Assembly: GCF_003818135.1 (NCBI RefSeq)
Contig: NZ_RPOH01000011.1
Span: forward strand, 1-34,464
DNA length: 34,464 nucleotides
Source: Buttiauxella warmboldiae
GTDB lineage: Bacteria > Pseudomonadota > Gammaproteobacteria > Enterobacterales > Enterobacteriaceae
Reading direction: 5' to 3'
Shown: positions 1 to 9,921 of the stretch, piece by piece
How the letters are laid out: each line of letters opens with the position of its first letter
How positions within the stretch are numbered: the first letter of the stretch is position 1
Notes under the pieces: generated by a model
The model's database searches: none
Seen by the model: the letters and a program-made list of their open reading frames with translations, nothing else
Told to the model about the DNA's origin: nothing
Program-made: the position numbers and the translations under genes

Positions 1-21
1 CGCCATGCTCGGCGCACTAAG

Positions 22-52
22 AAAAATGGATGGGTACTTCCGTACCCATCCA
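22..52 (-). terminator. Rho-independent terminator after trhO
   Basis: An 11-bp perfect stem (27-37 paired with 42-52, loop of 4) is followed on the minus strand by a run of five T (22-26). It lies just past the trhO stop codon and fits an intrinsic terminator for that gene. Confidence 0.85.
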
Positions 53-58
53 GCAAAA

Positions 59-1108
59 TTATTCGGGATCGGGAATAGCTAATGTGGCGTTCAAAACCCC
101 ACGGGATTTATTGAAGATCTTATTCCCGTTTTCACGGCCTGCGCGGCGGCGACGCTGCTCTTCTGGTGACAGCGCCAGCTCTTCACGGCAAATGTCGCTA
201 CAGCATCCGGCATATTTCTCCGCGCAGCTCGGGCACTGAATAAACAGCAGATGGCAGCCGTCATTTTTGCAGTTGGTGTGGCTATCGCAGGAAGCGCCGC
301 ACTGATGGCAGTGCGCAATCACCTCATCAGAGATGCGCTCGCCCATGCGCTCGTCAAACACAAAGTTTTTACCGACAAACCGCACCGGAATACCTTGCTC
401 CCGCGCGCGGCGCGCGTATTCGATAATCCCGCCTTCGATATGATAGACATTATTAAAACCGTTATGCAGCATCCAGGCGCTGGCTTTCTCACAGCGGATC
501 CCCCCGGTGCAGTACATGACGATTTTTTTGTCTTTGTCGTCCTGCAGCATCTCTACCGCTTTCGGCAGCTGCTCGCGAAATGTGTCGGCGGGGATTTCCA
601 TCGCGTCCTGGAAATGGCCCACTTCGTATTCGTAATGGTTACGCATATCGATAAACACGGCATCCGGGTCGTCAAGCATCGCGTTGACTTCCGCCGCTTT
701 CAGGTAAGCCCCGACGTTGCTGGCATCGAACGACGGGTCATCAATTCCATCGGCCACGATACGGTCACGCACTTTCATGCGCAGCACCCAGAATGACTTA
801 CCGTCATCTTCAAGGGCGATATTCAGACGCACGCCGTCAAGTGCCGGATGGAAAGCGTAAAGCGTTGCGCGGAACGCCTCGACGCGGCTTTGCGGAACGC
901 TGATTTGCGCGTTAATCCCTTCGTGGGCGAGATAGACGCGGCCAAAGACATTCAGCGCGGTAAAAGCCTGATACAGCGCATCACGGGTGGTTTTTGGCTC
1001 TTCAATGGTGAAATATTTATAGAATGAGAGGGTGGTGCGTGGCTCGGTTTCAGCCAGCATACGCACGCGCAGCTCCTCATTCGATATGCGGTTGTGTAAC
1101 ACTGGCAT
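59..1108 (-). CDS. trhO: tRNA uridine(34) hydroxylase TrhO (YceA), rhodanese family
   Basis: The 349-residue protein is closely similar throughout to E. coli YceA/TrhO, which hydroxylates the wobble uridine (34) of certain tRNAs to 5-hydroxyuridine in an oxygen-dependent reaction in the cytoplasm. An N-terminal domain (about 1-120) is followed by a rhodanese domain (about 130-240) with the active-site loop CTGGIRC and catalytic Cys200. A Cys-rich C-terminal segment (about 262-303, pairs such as CHQC and CPSC) looks metal-binding. An in-frame start 45 bases upstream exists, but MPVLHNR at 1108 matches the family N-terminus. The gene is divergent from lpxL and is followed by a strong terminator. 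Identity is secure. Confidence 0.95.
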   Translation of the reverse strand: MPVLHNRISNEELRVRMLAETEPRTTLSFYKYFTIEEPKTTRDALYQAFTALNVFGRVYLAHEGINAQISVPQSRVEAFRATLYAFHPALDGVRLNIALEDDGKSFWVLRMKVRDRIVADGIDDPSFDASNVGAYLKAAEVNAMLDDPDAVFIDMRNHYEYEVGHFQDAMEIPADTFREQLPKAVEMLQDDKDKKIVMYCTGGIRCEKASAWMLHNGFNNVYHIEGGIIEYARRAREQGIPVRFVGKNFVFDERMGERISDEVIAHCHQCGASCDSHTNCKNDGCHLLFIQCPSCAEKYAGCCSDICREELALSPEEQRRRRAGRENGNKIFNKSRGVLNATLAIPDPE

Positions 1109-1263
1109 GGTGTTCGCTCGGCAATCGTTGACGGGAAAAGTGGGCTGCATCATAAAGCAATTATCGTTAATTTACATCCCTGCATTTTGCGCTACATTTT
1201 TCTCATACATTTGCGACGCCAATAACAAACGATTAATTATCAACCACTCCGCTGCCGCTAATT

Positions 1264-1291
1264 TTGGCTAACTAATAAAAAGTGCCACAAT
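1264..1291 (+). promoter_or_regulatory. Candidate lpxL promoter
   Basis: TTGGCT (1264-1269) and CACAAT (1286-1291) are separated by 16 bases, about 48 bases upstream of the lpxL ATG, in the 230-base divergent gap between trhO and lpxL. Both hexamers are imperfect, so this is only a candidate. The rest of the gap is AT-rich with nothing else I recognise. Confidence 0.3.
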
Positions 1292-1338
1292 AGTGTTACT
1301 CAAGAAGATCCGGCATTTGCCGTCACTATAGGTTTTAC

Positions 1339-2259
1339 ATGACGAACTTACCGCAATTCTCGCGCGCTTTGCTTCACCCCCGCCATTGGGGAACCTGGTT
1401 TGGTATTGGCCTGCTGTACCTGATTACCCTGCTCCCCTATCCTGTTATTTATCGCCTCGGGTGCGGGCTTGGCCAGCTGGCTATGCGATTTATGAAACGG
1501 CGCGTCAGCATTACACGTCGCAATCTGGAACTCGCCTTCCCGCAGAAAACCGCACAGGAGCGTGAGTCTTATCTGGTGAAAAATTTTGAGTCCGTGGGCA
1601 TGGGGTTGATGGAGACCGGTATCGCCTGGTTCTGGCCAGACTGGCGGATTCAGCGCTGGTGCGATGTCAGCGGCGTCGATCACATCCACGCCGTGCAGGC
1701 CGCCAAACGCGGCGTTTTACTTATTGGCATTCACTTCCTGACGCTCGAACTTGGCGCGCGAATGTTCGGTATCAACACCCCAGGTATTGGCGTCTACCGC
1801 CCGAATGACAACCCTCTTCTCGACTGGCTGCAAACCAGGGGCCGCATGCGCTCCAACAAGAGCATGATCGATCGTAAAGATCTCAAAGGCATGATCCGTG
1901 CGCTCAAGCAGGGCGAAATTATCTGGTATGCCCCTGACCACGACTACGGCCCGCGCGGCAGCGTCTTTGTGCCCTTTTTTGGCGTTGATGAAGCGGCAAC
2001 AACTTCGGGAACCTACACGCTTGCACGAATGTCAGGCGCAGCAATAGTACCGATGGTGCCGCGCCGCAAGCCTGACGGCAAAGGCTACCAGCTGATTATT
2101 CTGCCCGCTGAGTTGTCACCCCCGCTGAAAACCCCGGAAAGCACGGCAATCTGGATGAATAAAATCATCGAGCAGTGCATCATGATGGCCCCTGAGCAGT
2201 ACATGTGGCTGCATCGTCGCTTTAAAACTCGCCCTGAGGGTGTGCCTTCGCGCTACTAA
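1339..2259 (+). CDS. lpxL: Lipid A biosynthesis lauroyltransferase LpxL (HtrB)
   Basis: The protein has 306 residues, the same length as E. coli LpxL. The family transfers laurate from acyl-ACP to the Kdo2-lipid IVA intermediate at the inner-membrane inner face. One N-terminal membrane segment (about 20-38) precedes the LpxL/HtrB acyltransferase domain. The HX4E catalytic motif is HFLTLE with His132 and Glu137. The conserved stretch [11 protein letters not shown] and the C-terminus [15 protein letters not shown] are E. coli-like. It is divergent from trhO, as in E. coli. A G/A-rich Shine-Dalgarno (AGG) lies about 6 bases before the ATG. The N-terminal and C-terminal matches to LpxL make the paralogs LpxP and LpxM unlikely. 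Confidence 0.95.
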   Translation: MTNLPQFSRALLHPRHWGTWFGIGLLYLITLLPYPVIYRLGCGLGQLAMRFMKRRVSITRRNLELAFPQKTAQERESYLVKNFESVGMGLMETGIAWFWPDWRIQRWCDVSGVDHIHAVQAAKRGVLLIGIHFLTLELGARMFGINTPGIGVYRPNDNPLLDWLQTRGRMRSNKSMIDRKDLKGMIRALKQGEIIWYAPDHDYGPRGSVFVPFFGVDEAATTSGTYTLARMSGAAIVPMVPRRKPDGKGYQLIILPAELSPPLKTPESTAIWMNKIIEQCIMMAPEQYMWLHRRFKTRPEGVPSRY

Positions 2260-2282
2260 CTTCCGCTATTCGATTAAGTCAT

Positions 2283-2303
2283 AGGGCGGCGCCAGACCGC
2301 CCT
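2283..2303 (+). terminator. Possible terminator after lpxL
   Basis: AGGGCGG (2283-2289) pairs perfectly with CCGCCCT (2297-2303) across a 7-base loop, 24 bases past the lpxL stop. The following bases are only mildly T-rich, so termination may be weak. Confidence 0.5.
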
Positions 2304-2415
2304 AATTCGTTCTAAACCAGGGTTTCACAAACGTTGCCTCCCTCCCGCTTACAGGCGCATAATTAGCAAGATAATAATTCCTCTGTACATCTTCTTTGCC
2401 CCGAACTGGAGTTTT

Positions 2416-3642
2416 ATGACTCTCCCCGAGAGCACTATTAACTGGAAAAGAAATCTCGCTGTCGCATGGATTGGCTGCTTTCTGACCGGTATTGCCTTTA
2501 GCCTGGTGATGCCTTTCCTCCCCCTGTATGTCGAACATCTTGGCGTCACGGGCCATAGCGCGCTGAACATGTGGTCCGGGATTGTTTTCAGTATTACCTT
2601 TCTGTTTTCCGCAATAGCCTCACCGTTCTGGGGCGGGCTTGCTGACCGTAAAGGGCGCAAAATTATGCTGCTGCGTTCCGCGCTTGGCATGTCGGTGGTA
2701 ATGGTGTTGATGGGTTTTGCCAGCAATATCTGGCAGTTCCTGGCGCTGCGCGCGCTGCTCGGCTTGCTCGGTGGATTTGTCCCGAATGCCAATGCGCTGA
2801 TTGCAACGCAGGTGCCACGCCATAAAAGCGGCTGGGCGCTCGGTACGCTCTCCACCGGAGCCGTAAGTGGCGCGCTGCTCGGCCCGATGGTGGGTGGTTT
2901 TCTGGCGGATACTTACGGCCTGCGCCCGGTATTTTTTATCACCGCAGGCGTGCTGTTTACCTGCTTCGTGTTTACCCTGTGGTGCATTCGCGAGCAGTTC
3001 ACGCCGGTGAACAAGAAAGACATGCTGCACCTGCGCCAGGTTTTCACCTCGCTGAAAAACCCAAAGCTGGTGTTAAGCCTGTTTGTTACCACCATGATTA
3101 TTCAGGTGGCAACCGGCTCAATTGCACCGATTCTGACGCTCTACGTGCGGGAGCTGGCAGGGAATGTCAGTAACCTTGCGTTTATCAGCGGGATGATTGC
3201 TTCTGTTCCGGGGGTGGCGGCGCTGATTAGCGCCCCGCGCCTGGGCAAACTAGGGGACAGAATCGGGCCGGAGCGTATTTTAATCTGCGCGCTGGTGGTC
3301 TCCGTACTGCTGCTGATCCCGATGTCGATGGTGCAAGATCCTGTACAGCTTGGCGTATTACGTTTCCTGTTAGGTGCCGCCGATGGAGCACTGCTACCCG
3401 CCGTGCAAACTCTGCTGGTCTATAACTCCAGCAATCAAATTGCCGGACGTATCTTTAGCTATAACCAGTCGTTTCGCGATATTGGCAACGTTTCCGGCCC
3501 GTTAATCGGGGCGGCCGTTTCAGCCAGCTATGGCTTCCGCACGGTATTTTTAGTCACCGCAGGCGTGGTGCTGTTCAACGCGCTTTACTCATGGATTAGC
3601 CTGCGTCGCCCGTCCCGTCGCGTGACGCTTTCGGAAGAGTGA
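2416..3642 (+). CDS. mdtG: Multidrug efflux MFS transporter MdtG
   Basis: This 408-residue inner-membrane protein, the same length as E. coli MdtG (YceE), is a drug/proton antiporter of the major facilitator superfamily. It has 12 hydrophobic segments. The MFS motif A is [10 protein letters not shown] at residues 73-82, in the loop between membrane segments 2 and 3. In E. coli it confers resistance to fosfomycin and deoxycholate when overproduced. GGAG lies about 5 bases before the ATG. It stands between lpxL and mysB as in E. coli. A partial marbox-like sequence at 2321-2340 on the minus strand could reflect the known MarA/SoxS/Rob control of mdtG, but this is weak. Confidence 0.93.
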   Translation: MTLPESTINWKRNLAVAWIGCFLTGIAFSLVMPFLPLYVEHLGVTGHSALNMWSGIVFSITFLFSAIASPFWGGLADRKGRKIMLLRSALGMSVVMVLMGFASNIWQFLALRALLGLLGGFVPNANALIATQVPRHKSGWALGTLSTGAVSGALLGPMVGGFLADTYGLRPVFFITAGVLFTCFVFTLWCIREQFTPVNKKDMLHLRQVFTSLKNPKLVLSLFVTTMIIQVATGSIAPILTLYVRELAGNVSNLAFISGMIASVPGVAALISAPRLGKLGDRIGPERILICALVVSVLLLIPMSMVQDPVQLGVLRFLLGAADGALLPAVQTLLVYNSSNQIAGRIFSYNQSFRDIGNVSGPLIGAAVSASYGFRTVFLVTAGVVLFNALYSWISLRRPSRRVTLSEE

Positions 3643-3747
3643 ACCACGGATAAATCTCATACTTGCAACTTTGCACACAGCGTCAACAATTAACTTTAAA
3701 TTGCACCGGAGCCCGTGCTCCCTGACCTGTAACTAAAGGAGATGAGT

Positions 3748-4122
3748 ATGAGTCTGTACGCGACGCTGGAAGAGGCCATTGATGCCGCACGCGAGCTTTT
3801 CCTTGTAGACAACCCTGAACTTGATGAAGAGAGTGCCAGCGTTTCGCAGCTGAACATTCAAAAATACATTCTTCAGGACGGCGATATTATGTGGCAGGCC
3901 GAGTTCTTCGCTGATGACAGCGAGGATGGGGAATGTTTGCCGATGGTCAGCGGTGAGGCTGCGCAGAGTGTCTTCGATGGTGACTACGATGAAATCGAGT
4001 TACGCCAGGAGTGGATTGAAGAAAATACGCTCCATGAATGGGACGAAGGTGAATTTCAACTTGAGCCGCCTCTGGATACCGAGGAAGGGCAGACTGCGGC
4101 TGATGAATGGGATGAAAGATAA
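3748..4122 (+). CDS. mysB: Acidic protein MysB
   Basis: The product has 124 residues and is strongly acidic, ending in a run of Glu/Asp-rich sequence (EWDEGEFQLEPPLDTEEG). It matches E. coli MysB, first found as a multicopy suppressor of secY/secA export defects; its biochemical role is not established. An in-frame ATG lies at 3742, but the Shine-Dalgarno AGGAG (3737-3741) abuts it directly, while the ATG at 3748 has a proper 6-base spacing and gives the E. coli length. A small hairpin, GGAGC (3708-3712) with GCTCC (3717-3721), sits in the leader. The gene is separate from mdtG and convergent with yceK, leaving only 3 bases between stops. Confidence 0.9.
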   Translation: MSLYATLEEAIDAARELFLVDNPELDEESASVSQLNIQKYILQDGDIMWQAEFFADDSEDGECLPMVSGEAAQSVFDGDYDEIELRQEWIEENTLHEWDEGEFQLEPPLDTEEGQTAADEWDER

Positions 4123-4125
4123 CAC

Positions 4126-4356
4126 CTATTCGTAAGGCCCGTGGCTGGCGTCGATAGGTAATAGTAAGGTGTCGAATACCAGCGAAAAGGGTAAATCGAG
4201 CACGGTGATATAGCGCCATGCGCTGTCACGCACGTCCCACTGCACGCCGGGGTAATACTGATTATCATGTCCCTGCCCCGGTACTGCCCGGCTGATAATA
4301 CTGCCGCAGCCGCTGAGCAAGCACGCAACCATTATCACAGCCATCATTCTTAACAT
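4126..4356 (-). CDS. yceK: YceK/YidQ family lipoprotein
   Basis: A 76-residue lipoprotein precursor. The N-terminal hydrophobic segment ends in the lipobox LLSGC, so the mature protein begins at the lipidated Cys. The remaining sequence (GQGHDNQYYPGVQWDVRDS, then LDLPFSLVFDTLLLPID) is characteristic of E. coli YceK, whose function is unknown. The start at 4356 is preceded by GGAG at 7 bases; an ATG at 4347 lacks this. It lies directly downstream of opgH on the same strand, only 59 bases from the opgH stop, with a terminator between them. Expression may therefore come from opgGH read-through. Confidence 0.85.
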   Translation of the reverse strand: MLRMMAVIMVACLLSGCGSIISRAVPGQGHDNQYYPGVQWDVRDSAWRYITVLDLPFSLVFDTLLLPIDASHGPYE

Positions 4357-4367
4357 TCTTTGACTCC

Positions 4368-4393
4368 AAAAAAAATACCGGCCCGAAGGCCGG
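4368..4393 (-). terminator. Rho-independent terminator after opgGH
   Basis: CCGGCC (4378-4383) pairs with GGCCGG (4388-4393) across a 4-base loop. On the minus strand it is followed by a TA and then eight T (4368-4375). It ends the opgGH transcript and its T tract directly abuts the yceK Shine-Dalgarno. Confidence 0.88.
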
Positions 4394-4415
4394 CATCGTG
4401 AGCACATTTGCCGGA

Positions 4416-6947
4416 TTACTTAATCGGCAACGCCTCAGGGTTCAACTCAACCGTTTTGTAGCTATCAACCCACGAAGAGTAACGCTCCGGGTTGGACCAC
4501 ACACGGTAATGCAGACGAGACATTGTTACCGGGTCGCTTAACAGTACCAGACGACGGTCGCGGTTAAGTTTGTCAGGCGTTTCGTTCAGCGCCTGCTCCA
4601 CGTGACGGTCGCGGGCAATTTCCAGCACCTGGCTTGCACGGTGACGCGCCGTTGCCATGGCCGTTGCCAGCGCATTAAACGACGGGTTAAACACCGCGTG
4701 CATAAAGCCATCTTCCAGCGTACGGCTGCGGTTGAGCTGCAGGTAGTTGTCGGTATCCACCAGCACCTGCGGCGGGGAATACTCTTCCGGGATCAGGAAC
4801 AGCTTCCAGCGTTTGGTGCGCAAACCGATGGTCGCACGGCTCGAAATCACCGACACGAACGGCGACAGAATCAGTGAGAACACGATTGGCGCAAGCCAGA
4901 ACAGGAAGCGTAAATCCAGCCACGCCATACCTACCGCCCACACCAGACCCAGCAGCAGCTGAGAACCGTGGCGCATAAATGCCTCGCCCCAGGGGGTGGA
5001 GTCATCATCACGCTGCGGTGAATTCCACACCACTTCCCAACCCAGGAATGCGCTGACCACAAACACGGTGTGGAACAGCATACGCACCGGCGCCAGCAGC
5101 ACGGAGAACAGCACTTCCAGCAGCAGGGAGAGCGTGACGCGCAGGAAACCGCCATACTCTTTCGAGCCTTTGCACCAAATCAGAATAATACTCAGCAGCT
5201 TAGGCAGGAACAGCAGCACCATGGTGGAGGCGAACAGCGCAATCGCCAGTTCCGGACGCCACTGCGGCCACACCGGGAACAGCTGGCGCGGCTGCAGGAA
5301 GTATTGCGGTTCCGTCAGCGCGTGCACCACCTGCAAGGCCGTAGACAACGCAAGGAACATAAACCACAGCGGCGCGGACAGGTAAGACATGACGCCCGTC
5401 AGGAATACCGCACGGTGCACCGGGTGCATGCCTTTCACCAGGAACAGGCGGAAGTTCATCAGGTTACCGTGACACCAGCGGCGGTCACGCTTGAGCTCAT
5501 CAAGCAGATTCGGCGGCAGCTCCTCATATGAACCCGGCAGGTCATAAGCAATCCATACCCCCCAACCTGCGCGGCGCATTAAAGCGGCTTCCACGAAGTC
5601 GTGCGAGAGGATGGAACCGGCAAACGAGCCTTCGCCAGGCAATGGCGCTAACGCGCAGTGCTCAATGAATGGCTTAACGCGAATAATCGCATTGTGGCCC
5701 CAGTAGTGAGACTCACCCAACTGCCAGAAGTGCAGACCCGCGGTAAACAGCGGCCCATAAACACGTGTCGCAAACTGCTGGCAGCGTGCATACAGAGTGT
5801 CCATGCCGGACGCTTTTGGCGAAGACTGAATGATGCCCGCATTCGGGTTAGCATTCATCAGGCGCACCAGGTTGGTCAGGCAATCACCGCTCATCACGGA
5901 GTCAGCATCTAACACCACCATGTAGCTGTACTGGTTGCCCCAGCGACGGCAGAAGTCATCGATGTTGCCACTTTTACGCTTCACGCGGCGGCGGCGGCGG
6001 CGGTAGAAAATCTGCCCTTCGCCCTGCACTTCGTTAATCAACTCCATCCACGCTTTTTGCTCGGCAACGCAGATATCCGGGTTGTAGCTGTCGCTGAGGA
6101 TGTAGACGTCGAAGTGCTGCTGTTGGCCGGTGGCCTTAACCGACTCCCAGGTGGCACGCAAGCCCGCAAATACGCGGTCTACGTCTTCATTACAGATGGG
6201 CATAATCAACGCGGTGCGATGCGCTGGGTCGATGGGCTCATCCCCGACCGTTGAGGCAGAGATACTGTATTTATCTTTGCCCATCAGCAGCTGCAGGAAG
6301 CCCATCAGCGCGGTCCAGAAACCGGCTGACACCCAGCAGAAGAGGATCGCAAACAGAATCAGGATGCCGGTTTGCAGCACATACGGCAGCAGCTGCATGA
6401 AGGAGACCCACAAATCCTGGTCAAGCATATCCCCAGGGCTGATCAGCGCCCAGCCCTGGTAAGGCAGAATGCTCTTCATATACCAGGTCGCCACCACGGT
6501 CTGAGAAATCGTCAGCAGCAGCAGGATGTAACGACGGATAGTGCCGACGGTACGCCATTTCTGCTCGGCTTCCGCCTCCTCTTTCGACAGGTAGCGAGGA
6601 TTCACTTCGCGCCCGCGTAACCGATCCCAGAAACGGCCAATCGGGTTAGTGCGCCACGGATCGGGGAACATAGAAGCGCGCGTGGCTTTAGGCATGGCCT
6701 GCAGCTGAGTGCGCCCTTCTTCATCCTTAATCAGCTGTTCACCGCCAAGCGATCCAGGCCAGCTCGCTTCGAGCCGGGCCTTTACCGAGGCTAACGGGGA
6801 GTCATCAGCTCTGTCATAGTGCTGCCCTTGCGCGTCAAGCGCCTCATGCACCGCTTGCAGGTCCGATGCGGGAAGTGCCGCTTTCTGCGAAGCAGAAAGC
6901 GCAAGTGCATCAAGATAATCAGACGCAGTTTCAGTAGTCTTATTCAT
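4416..6947 (-). CDS. opgH: Glucans biosynthesis glucosyltransferase OpgH (MdoH)
   Basis: This 843-residue inner-membrane glycosyltransferase polymerises beta-1,2-glucan from UDP-glucose for osmoregulated periplasmic glucans and requires acyl carrier protein. E. coli OpgH has 847 residues. A cytoplasmic N-terminal region and two membrane segments precede a GT2 domain with the acidic motif LDADS, a second DFVEA motif and RDRRW, the (Q/R)XXRW element. A group of C-terminal membrane segments follows. In E. coli the N-terminus also links nutrient state to FtsZ; that is not checked here. The start overlaps the opgG stop by 8 bases, so the two are translationally coupled. The operon ends at a strong terminator. 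Confidence 0.96.
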   Translation of the reverse strand: MNKTTETASDYLDALALSASQKAALPASDLQAVHEALDAQGQHYDRADDSPLASVKARLEASWPGSLGGEQLIKDEEGRTQLQAMPKATRASMFPDPWRTNPIGRFWDRLRGREVNPRYLSKEEAEAEQKWRTVGTIRRYILLLLTISQTVVATWYMKSILPYQGWALISPGDMLDQDLWVSFMQLLPYVLQTGILILFAILFCWVSAGFWTALMGFLQLLMGKDKYSISASTVGDEPIDPAHRTALIMPICNEDVDRVFAGLRATWESVKATGQQQHFDVYILSDSYNPDICVAEQKAWMELINEVQGEGQIFYRRRRRRVKRKSGNIDDFCRRWGNQYSYMVVLDADSVMSGDCLTNLVRLMNANPNAGIIQSSPKASGMDTLYARCQQFATRVYGPLFTAGLHFWQLGESHYWGHNAIIRVKPFIEHCALAPLPGEGSFAGSILSHDFVEAALMRRAGWGVWIAYDLPGSYEELPPNLLDELKRDRRWCHGNLMNFRLFLVKGMHPVHRAVFLTGVMSYLSAPLWFMFLALSTALQVVHALTEPQYFLQPRQLFPVWPQWRPELAIALFASTMVLLFLPKLLSIILIWCKGSKEYGGFLRVTLSLLLEVLFSVLLAPVRMLFHTVFVVSAFLGWEVVWNSPQRDDDSTPWGEAFMRHGSQLLLGLVWAVGMAWLDLRFLFWLAPIVFSLILSPFVSVISSRATIGLRTKRWKLFLIPEEYSPPQVLVDTDNYLQLNRSRTLEDGFMHAVFNPSFNALATAMATARHRASQVLEIARDRHVEQALNETPDKLNRDRRLVLLSDPVTMSRLHYRVWSNPERYSSWVDSYKTVELNPEALPIK

Positions 6948-8493
6948 TGGCAGGTAGCTGGTAGCTCCAGGTTTCGCTCAACGTCTGGTCACCATTGACC
7001 AACGCTGCACGCATTTCAGTCGGTTTCTTCTCGTCTTTGACTTTTACACGCACCGTTAAACGCCAGCCTTTTGTGACCGGGTTGTAACGTAGCTGGCTGT
7101 CAACGATTTCGCCGTTGCCGCCAATGCTGGTTTGGGCAGTAACTGGGGTATCCTGCGGCAGTTTTTTCATCTCCGCGCCGATGTAATCCACCACAAATGC
7201 AATAGTGCCATCCGGCTGACGAATCAGGTTTGACTGTTTCACATCACCGATTGAACGGCGAGTCTGTGCCACATACGCGTTGTCTGGCGCATGCATTTTG
7301 TCTTCATCGCGGCTGAAGGTAATGCTGTACCTGAAGTTCATCTCTTTGCCGGGTTCCGGCAGCTGATCCGGCGTCCAGTAAGCAACGATGTTGTCGTTAG
7401 TTTCGTCGTTGGTTGGAATTTCAACCAGTTCGACGCGACCTTTACCCCAGTCACCCTGCGGTGCAACCCAGGCGCTTGGGCGCTGATCGTAACGATCGTC
7501 TAAATCTTCAAAACGAGAGAACTGACGGCCACGCTGCAGCAAACCGAATCCAACTGGGTTTTCTGTCGCAAACGAGCTGACAGCCAGGTGTTTCGGGTTG
7601 TTCAGCGGACGCCAGATCCACTCGCCGTTGCCGGCATGAATAGAAAGACCGTTGGAGTCATGCAGTTCAGGACGGAAATTGGTGGCAGAAGACGGCTGGT
7701 TTGGCCCAAACAGGAACATGCTGGTCAGCGGCGCCACGCCCAGCTTGCCGACTTTATCGCGCAGATACACTTTCGACTGCACGTTAACCACGGTGTCACG
7801 CCCTGGGATAATCACAAAGCGATACGCACCCGTTGCACGTGGGGAGTCGAGCAACGCGTAGAGGGTTAGCGTTTTCTCGCCAGCTTTCGGGCGTTCAATC
7901 CAGTATTCACGGAAACGCGGGAACTCTTCGCCAGAGGGCAAAGCGGTGTCGATGGCCAAACCACGAGCAGACAGACCGTACACCTGGCCTGAGCCAATCA
8001 CACGGAAGTAACTCGCCCCGAGCATGCTGACAATTTCGTCGTTCTTATCTTTGCTGTTGATCGGATAGAGCACTTTGAACCCGGCAAAGCCGAGATCTTT
8101 CACGGTCTCTTTATCGTGTTTTACCTTACCGAAATTAAAGTAATCCGGGTTGTACTTGATCTTATGAACCGCAGTGGCTGTCACTTCGTTGATAGCAACC
8201 GGGGTGTCGAAGTACATACCCTGATGATAAAATTCAAGCTTAAATGGGGTCTTTAACTTGCTCCAGTAGGCCTTATCGTGATTGAACTGGATCTGCTGAT
8301 AGTCCGCATATTTCATGTCGCGGAACAGCGATGGCAGATTGCTTTTCGGTGCTTCGTAGCTTTTGCCCGCTAATGTTTTCGCCTGTTTTGCGACATCATC
8401 GATAGTGAAGGCCCAAACCGAGGTGGTATAAAGTGACAGCATAACTGCGGCACCAAGCCCACACATTTTCATCATTTCTAGTTTATGTTTCAT
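6940..8493 (-). CDS. opgG: Glucans biosynthesis protein G, OpgG (MdoG)
   Basis: A periplasmic protein needed for osmoregulated periplasmic glucan synthesis, probably acting on branching or release. The precursor of 517 residues has a signal peptide ending in TSVWA before FTIDD. The body ([11 protein letters not shown] to the C-terminal [10 protein letters not shown]) is nearly colinear with E. coli OpgG. Three starts are possible: GTG at 8505, ATG at 8493 and ATG at 8475. I chose 8493 because GGGGGA lies upstream at 13 bases and the GTG is too close to it; the 8475 start would give the 511-residue form. It is first gene of opgGH and divergent from opgC. Confidence 0.93.
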   Translation of the reverse strand: MKHKLEMMKMCGLGAAVMLSLYTTSVWAFTIDDVAKQAKTLAGKSYEAPKSNLPSLFRDMKYADYQQIQFNHDKAYWSKLKTPFKLEFYHQGMYFDTPVAINEVTATAVHKIKYNPDYFNFGKVKHDKETVKDLGFAGFKVLYPINSKDKNDEIVSMLGASYFRVIGSGQVYGLSARGLAIDTALPSGEEFPRFREYWIERPKAGEKTLTLYALLDSPRATGAYRFVIIPGRDTVVNVQSKVYLRDKVGKLGVAPLTSMFLFGPNQPSSATNFRPELHDSNGLSIHAGNGEWIWRPLNNPKHLAVSSFATENPVGFGLLQRGRQFSRFEDLDDRYDQRPSAWVAPQGDWGKGRVELVEIPTNDETNDNIVAYWTPDQLPEPGKEMNFRYSITFSRDEDKMHAPDNAYVAQTRRSIGDVKQSNLIRQPDGTIAFVVDYIGAEMKKLPQDTPVTAQTSIGGNGEIVDSQLRYNPVTKGWRLTVRVKVKDEKKPTEMRAALVNGDQTLSETWSYQLPANE

Positions 8494-8643
8494 ATTAACC
8501 AGCACATCCCCCTTTGTGTGCTTAAATCAATCCAGTCCATTTTAATGGAAACTTCTGCTTTCCGACAACCAAATACCCGCATTGTTCAGCGCGCCGGCTC
8601 AGCCTTTAAGCAAAAAAAGACAACTGCTTACGCTTTAAGATGC

Positions 8644-8661
8644 CATCCTGGAGACAGGATG
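8644..8661. repeat. Inverted repeat in the opgG-opgC divergent promoter region
   Basis: CATCCTG (8644-8650) and CAGGATG (8655-8661) form a perfect 7-bp dyad with a 4-base GAGA spacer. It lies 150 bases upstream of opgG and 108 upstream of opgC. It could be an operator or a leader hairpin. I recognise no regulator for it. Confidence 0.5.
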
Positions 8662-8769
8662 TCATGGTTAGTGTAGGGTTGCCACGAAATTGATACCGTT
8701 CGGGACTTCAAGCCTATTGAGATAAGTTCTTAAGGATAAGGCGATTCGTCCGATAATGTCTGGAGTATT

Positions 8770-9921
8770 ATGAGTAAAGCACCACAGCAACGCGAGTTTT
8801 TCCTGGATTCTATTCGGGCCTGGTTAATGCTTTTAGGCATCCCGTTCCATATCTCGCTTATCTATTCAAGCCACCACTGGCATGTTAACAGCAGCGAAGC
8901 CTCATGGGGCTTAACGCTTTTTAATGATTTTATCCACGCCTTCCGTATGCAGGTGTTTTTTGTCATTTCAGGATATTTCTCCTACATGCTTTTTTTGCGC
9001 TACCCGCTTAAACGCTGGTGGAAAGTGCGCGTCGAGCGCGTTGGCATCCCGATGCTCACCGCCATACCTTTGCTGACGCTGCCGCAGTTTTTAATGCTGC
9101 AACATGTCAATGACAAAGCCAAAAATTGGCCGGGCCTGACGGCCTATGAGAAATACAACACCCTGATGTGGGAGCTGGTTTCACATTTATGGTTCCTGCT
9201 GGTGATGGTGGTGCTGACCAGCATCGGTTTATTTTTGTTTCAACAAATGAAAACGCGCCTTGCCGGGCAGCCAGAAAGTCATCAATCCGGCCTGACTTTA
9301 GGAAAGCTCTCAATCGCATTCCTCGGATTCGGTATTTTATACGGCGCGATTCGCCGCACGATTTTTATTATTTATGCGCCAGTGTTAAGCGATGGCTTAT
9401 TTAATTTCGTGGTGATGCAAACGCTGTTTTACCTGCCGTTCTTTATGCTGGGCGCTTTAGTGTTTGTGCGTCCGCAGTTAAAAAGCCTGTTCACCACCCC
9501 ATCGCCAGGGTGCGCGGTGGGTGCCGCTCTCGCCTTTGCCGCCTATTTGCTCAACCAGCGCTATGGCAGCGGCGATGCGTGGATGTATGAAACGGAAAGC
9601 GTGATCACCATGGTGATGGGCCTGTGGATGGTGAATGTAGTGTTCTCTCTGGGCCACAAATTGCTCAACGTCGAGTCGCAACGCGTCACCTATTTCGTCA
9701 ATGCTTCGCTGTTTATTTATCTGGTGCACCATCCGTTGACGCTGTTCTTCGGCGCCTATATCACGCCGCATATTGCTTCGAATGCGCTGGGCTTTGGCTG
9801 CGGGCTGGTGTTTGTGGTGGGAATTGCGCTGATACTGTATGAAATTCACCTGCGGATCCCGCTGCTGCGCTTCCTGTTCTCTGGAAAACCGCAGAATGTC
9901 GCGGTGAAGGTGGCCTTATAA
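8770..9921 (+). CDS. opgC: Glucans biosynthesis protein C, OpgC (MdoC)
   Basis: A 383-residue polytopic inner-membrane protein of the acyltransferase 3 family with about ten hydrophobic segments. E. coli OpgC (385 residues) transfers succinyl groups onto osmoregulated periplasmic glucans. The N-terminal motif [20 protein letters not shown] carries the family's conserved Arg and His. TGGAG precedes the ATG by 4 bases. It is divergent from opgGH across 276 bases, the usual arrangement. Its TAA overlaps the clsC stop codon from the opposite strand by 6 bases (TTATAA), so there is no terminator between these convergent genes. Confidence 0.94.
   Translation: MSKAPQQREFFLDSIRAWLMLLGIPFHISLIYSSHHWHVNSSEASWGLTLFNDFIHAFRMQVFFVISGYFSYMLFLRYPLKRWWKVRVERVGIPMLTAIPLLTLPQFLMLQHVNDKAKNWPGLTAYEKYNTLMWELVSHLWFLLVMVVLTSIGLFLFQQMKTRLAGQPESHQSGLTLGKLSIAFLGFGILYGAIRRTIFIIYAPVLSDGLFNFVVMQTLFYLPFFMLGALVFVRPQLKSLFTTPSPGCAVGAALAFAAYLLNQRYGSGDAWMYETESVITMVMGLWMVNVVFSLGHKLLNVESQRVTYFVNASLFIYLVHHPLTLFFGAYITPHIASNALGFGCGLVFVVGIALILYEIHLRIPLLRFLFSGKPQNVAVKVAL

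Noticed and set aside
251-796. Plus-strand open frame of 181 codons opposite trhO
   Set aside because: It lies fully within trhO on the opposite strand, has no recognisable domain or ribosome-binding site, and trhO is well supported.
8745-8769. GATAAT as opgC -10
   Set aside because: The predicted start would fall within the Shine-Dalgarno and remove it, so it cannot be the main promoter.
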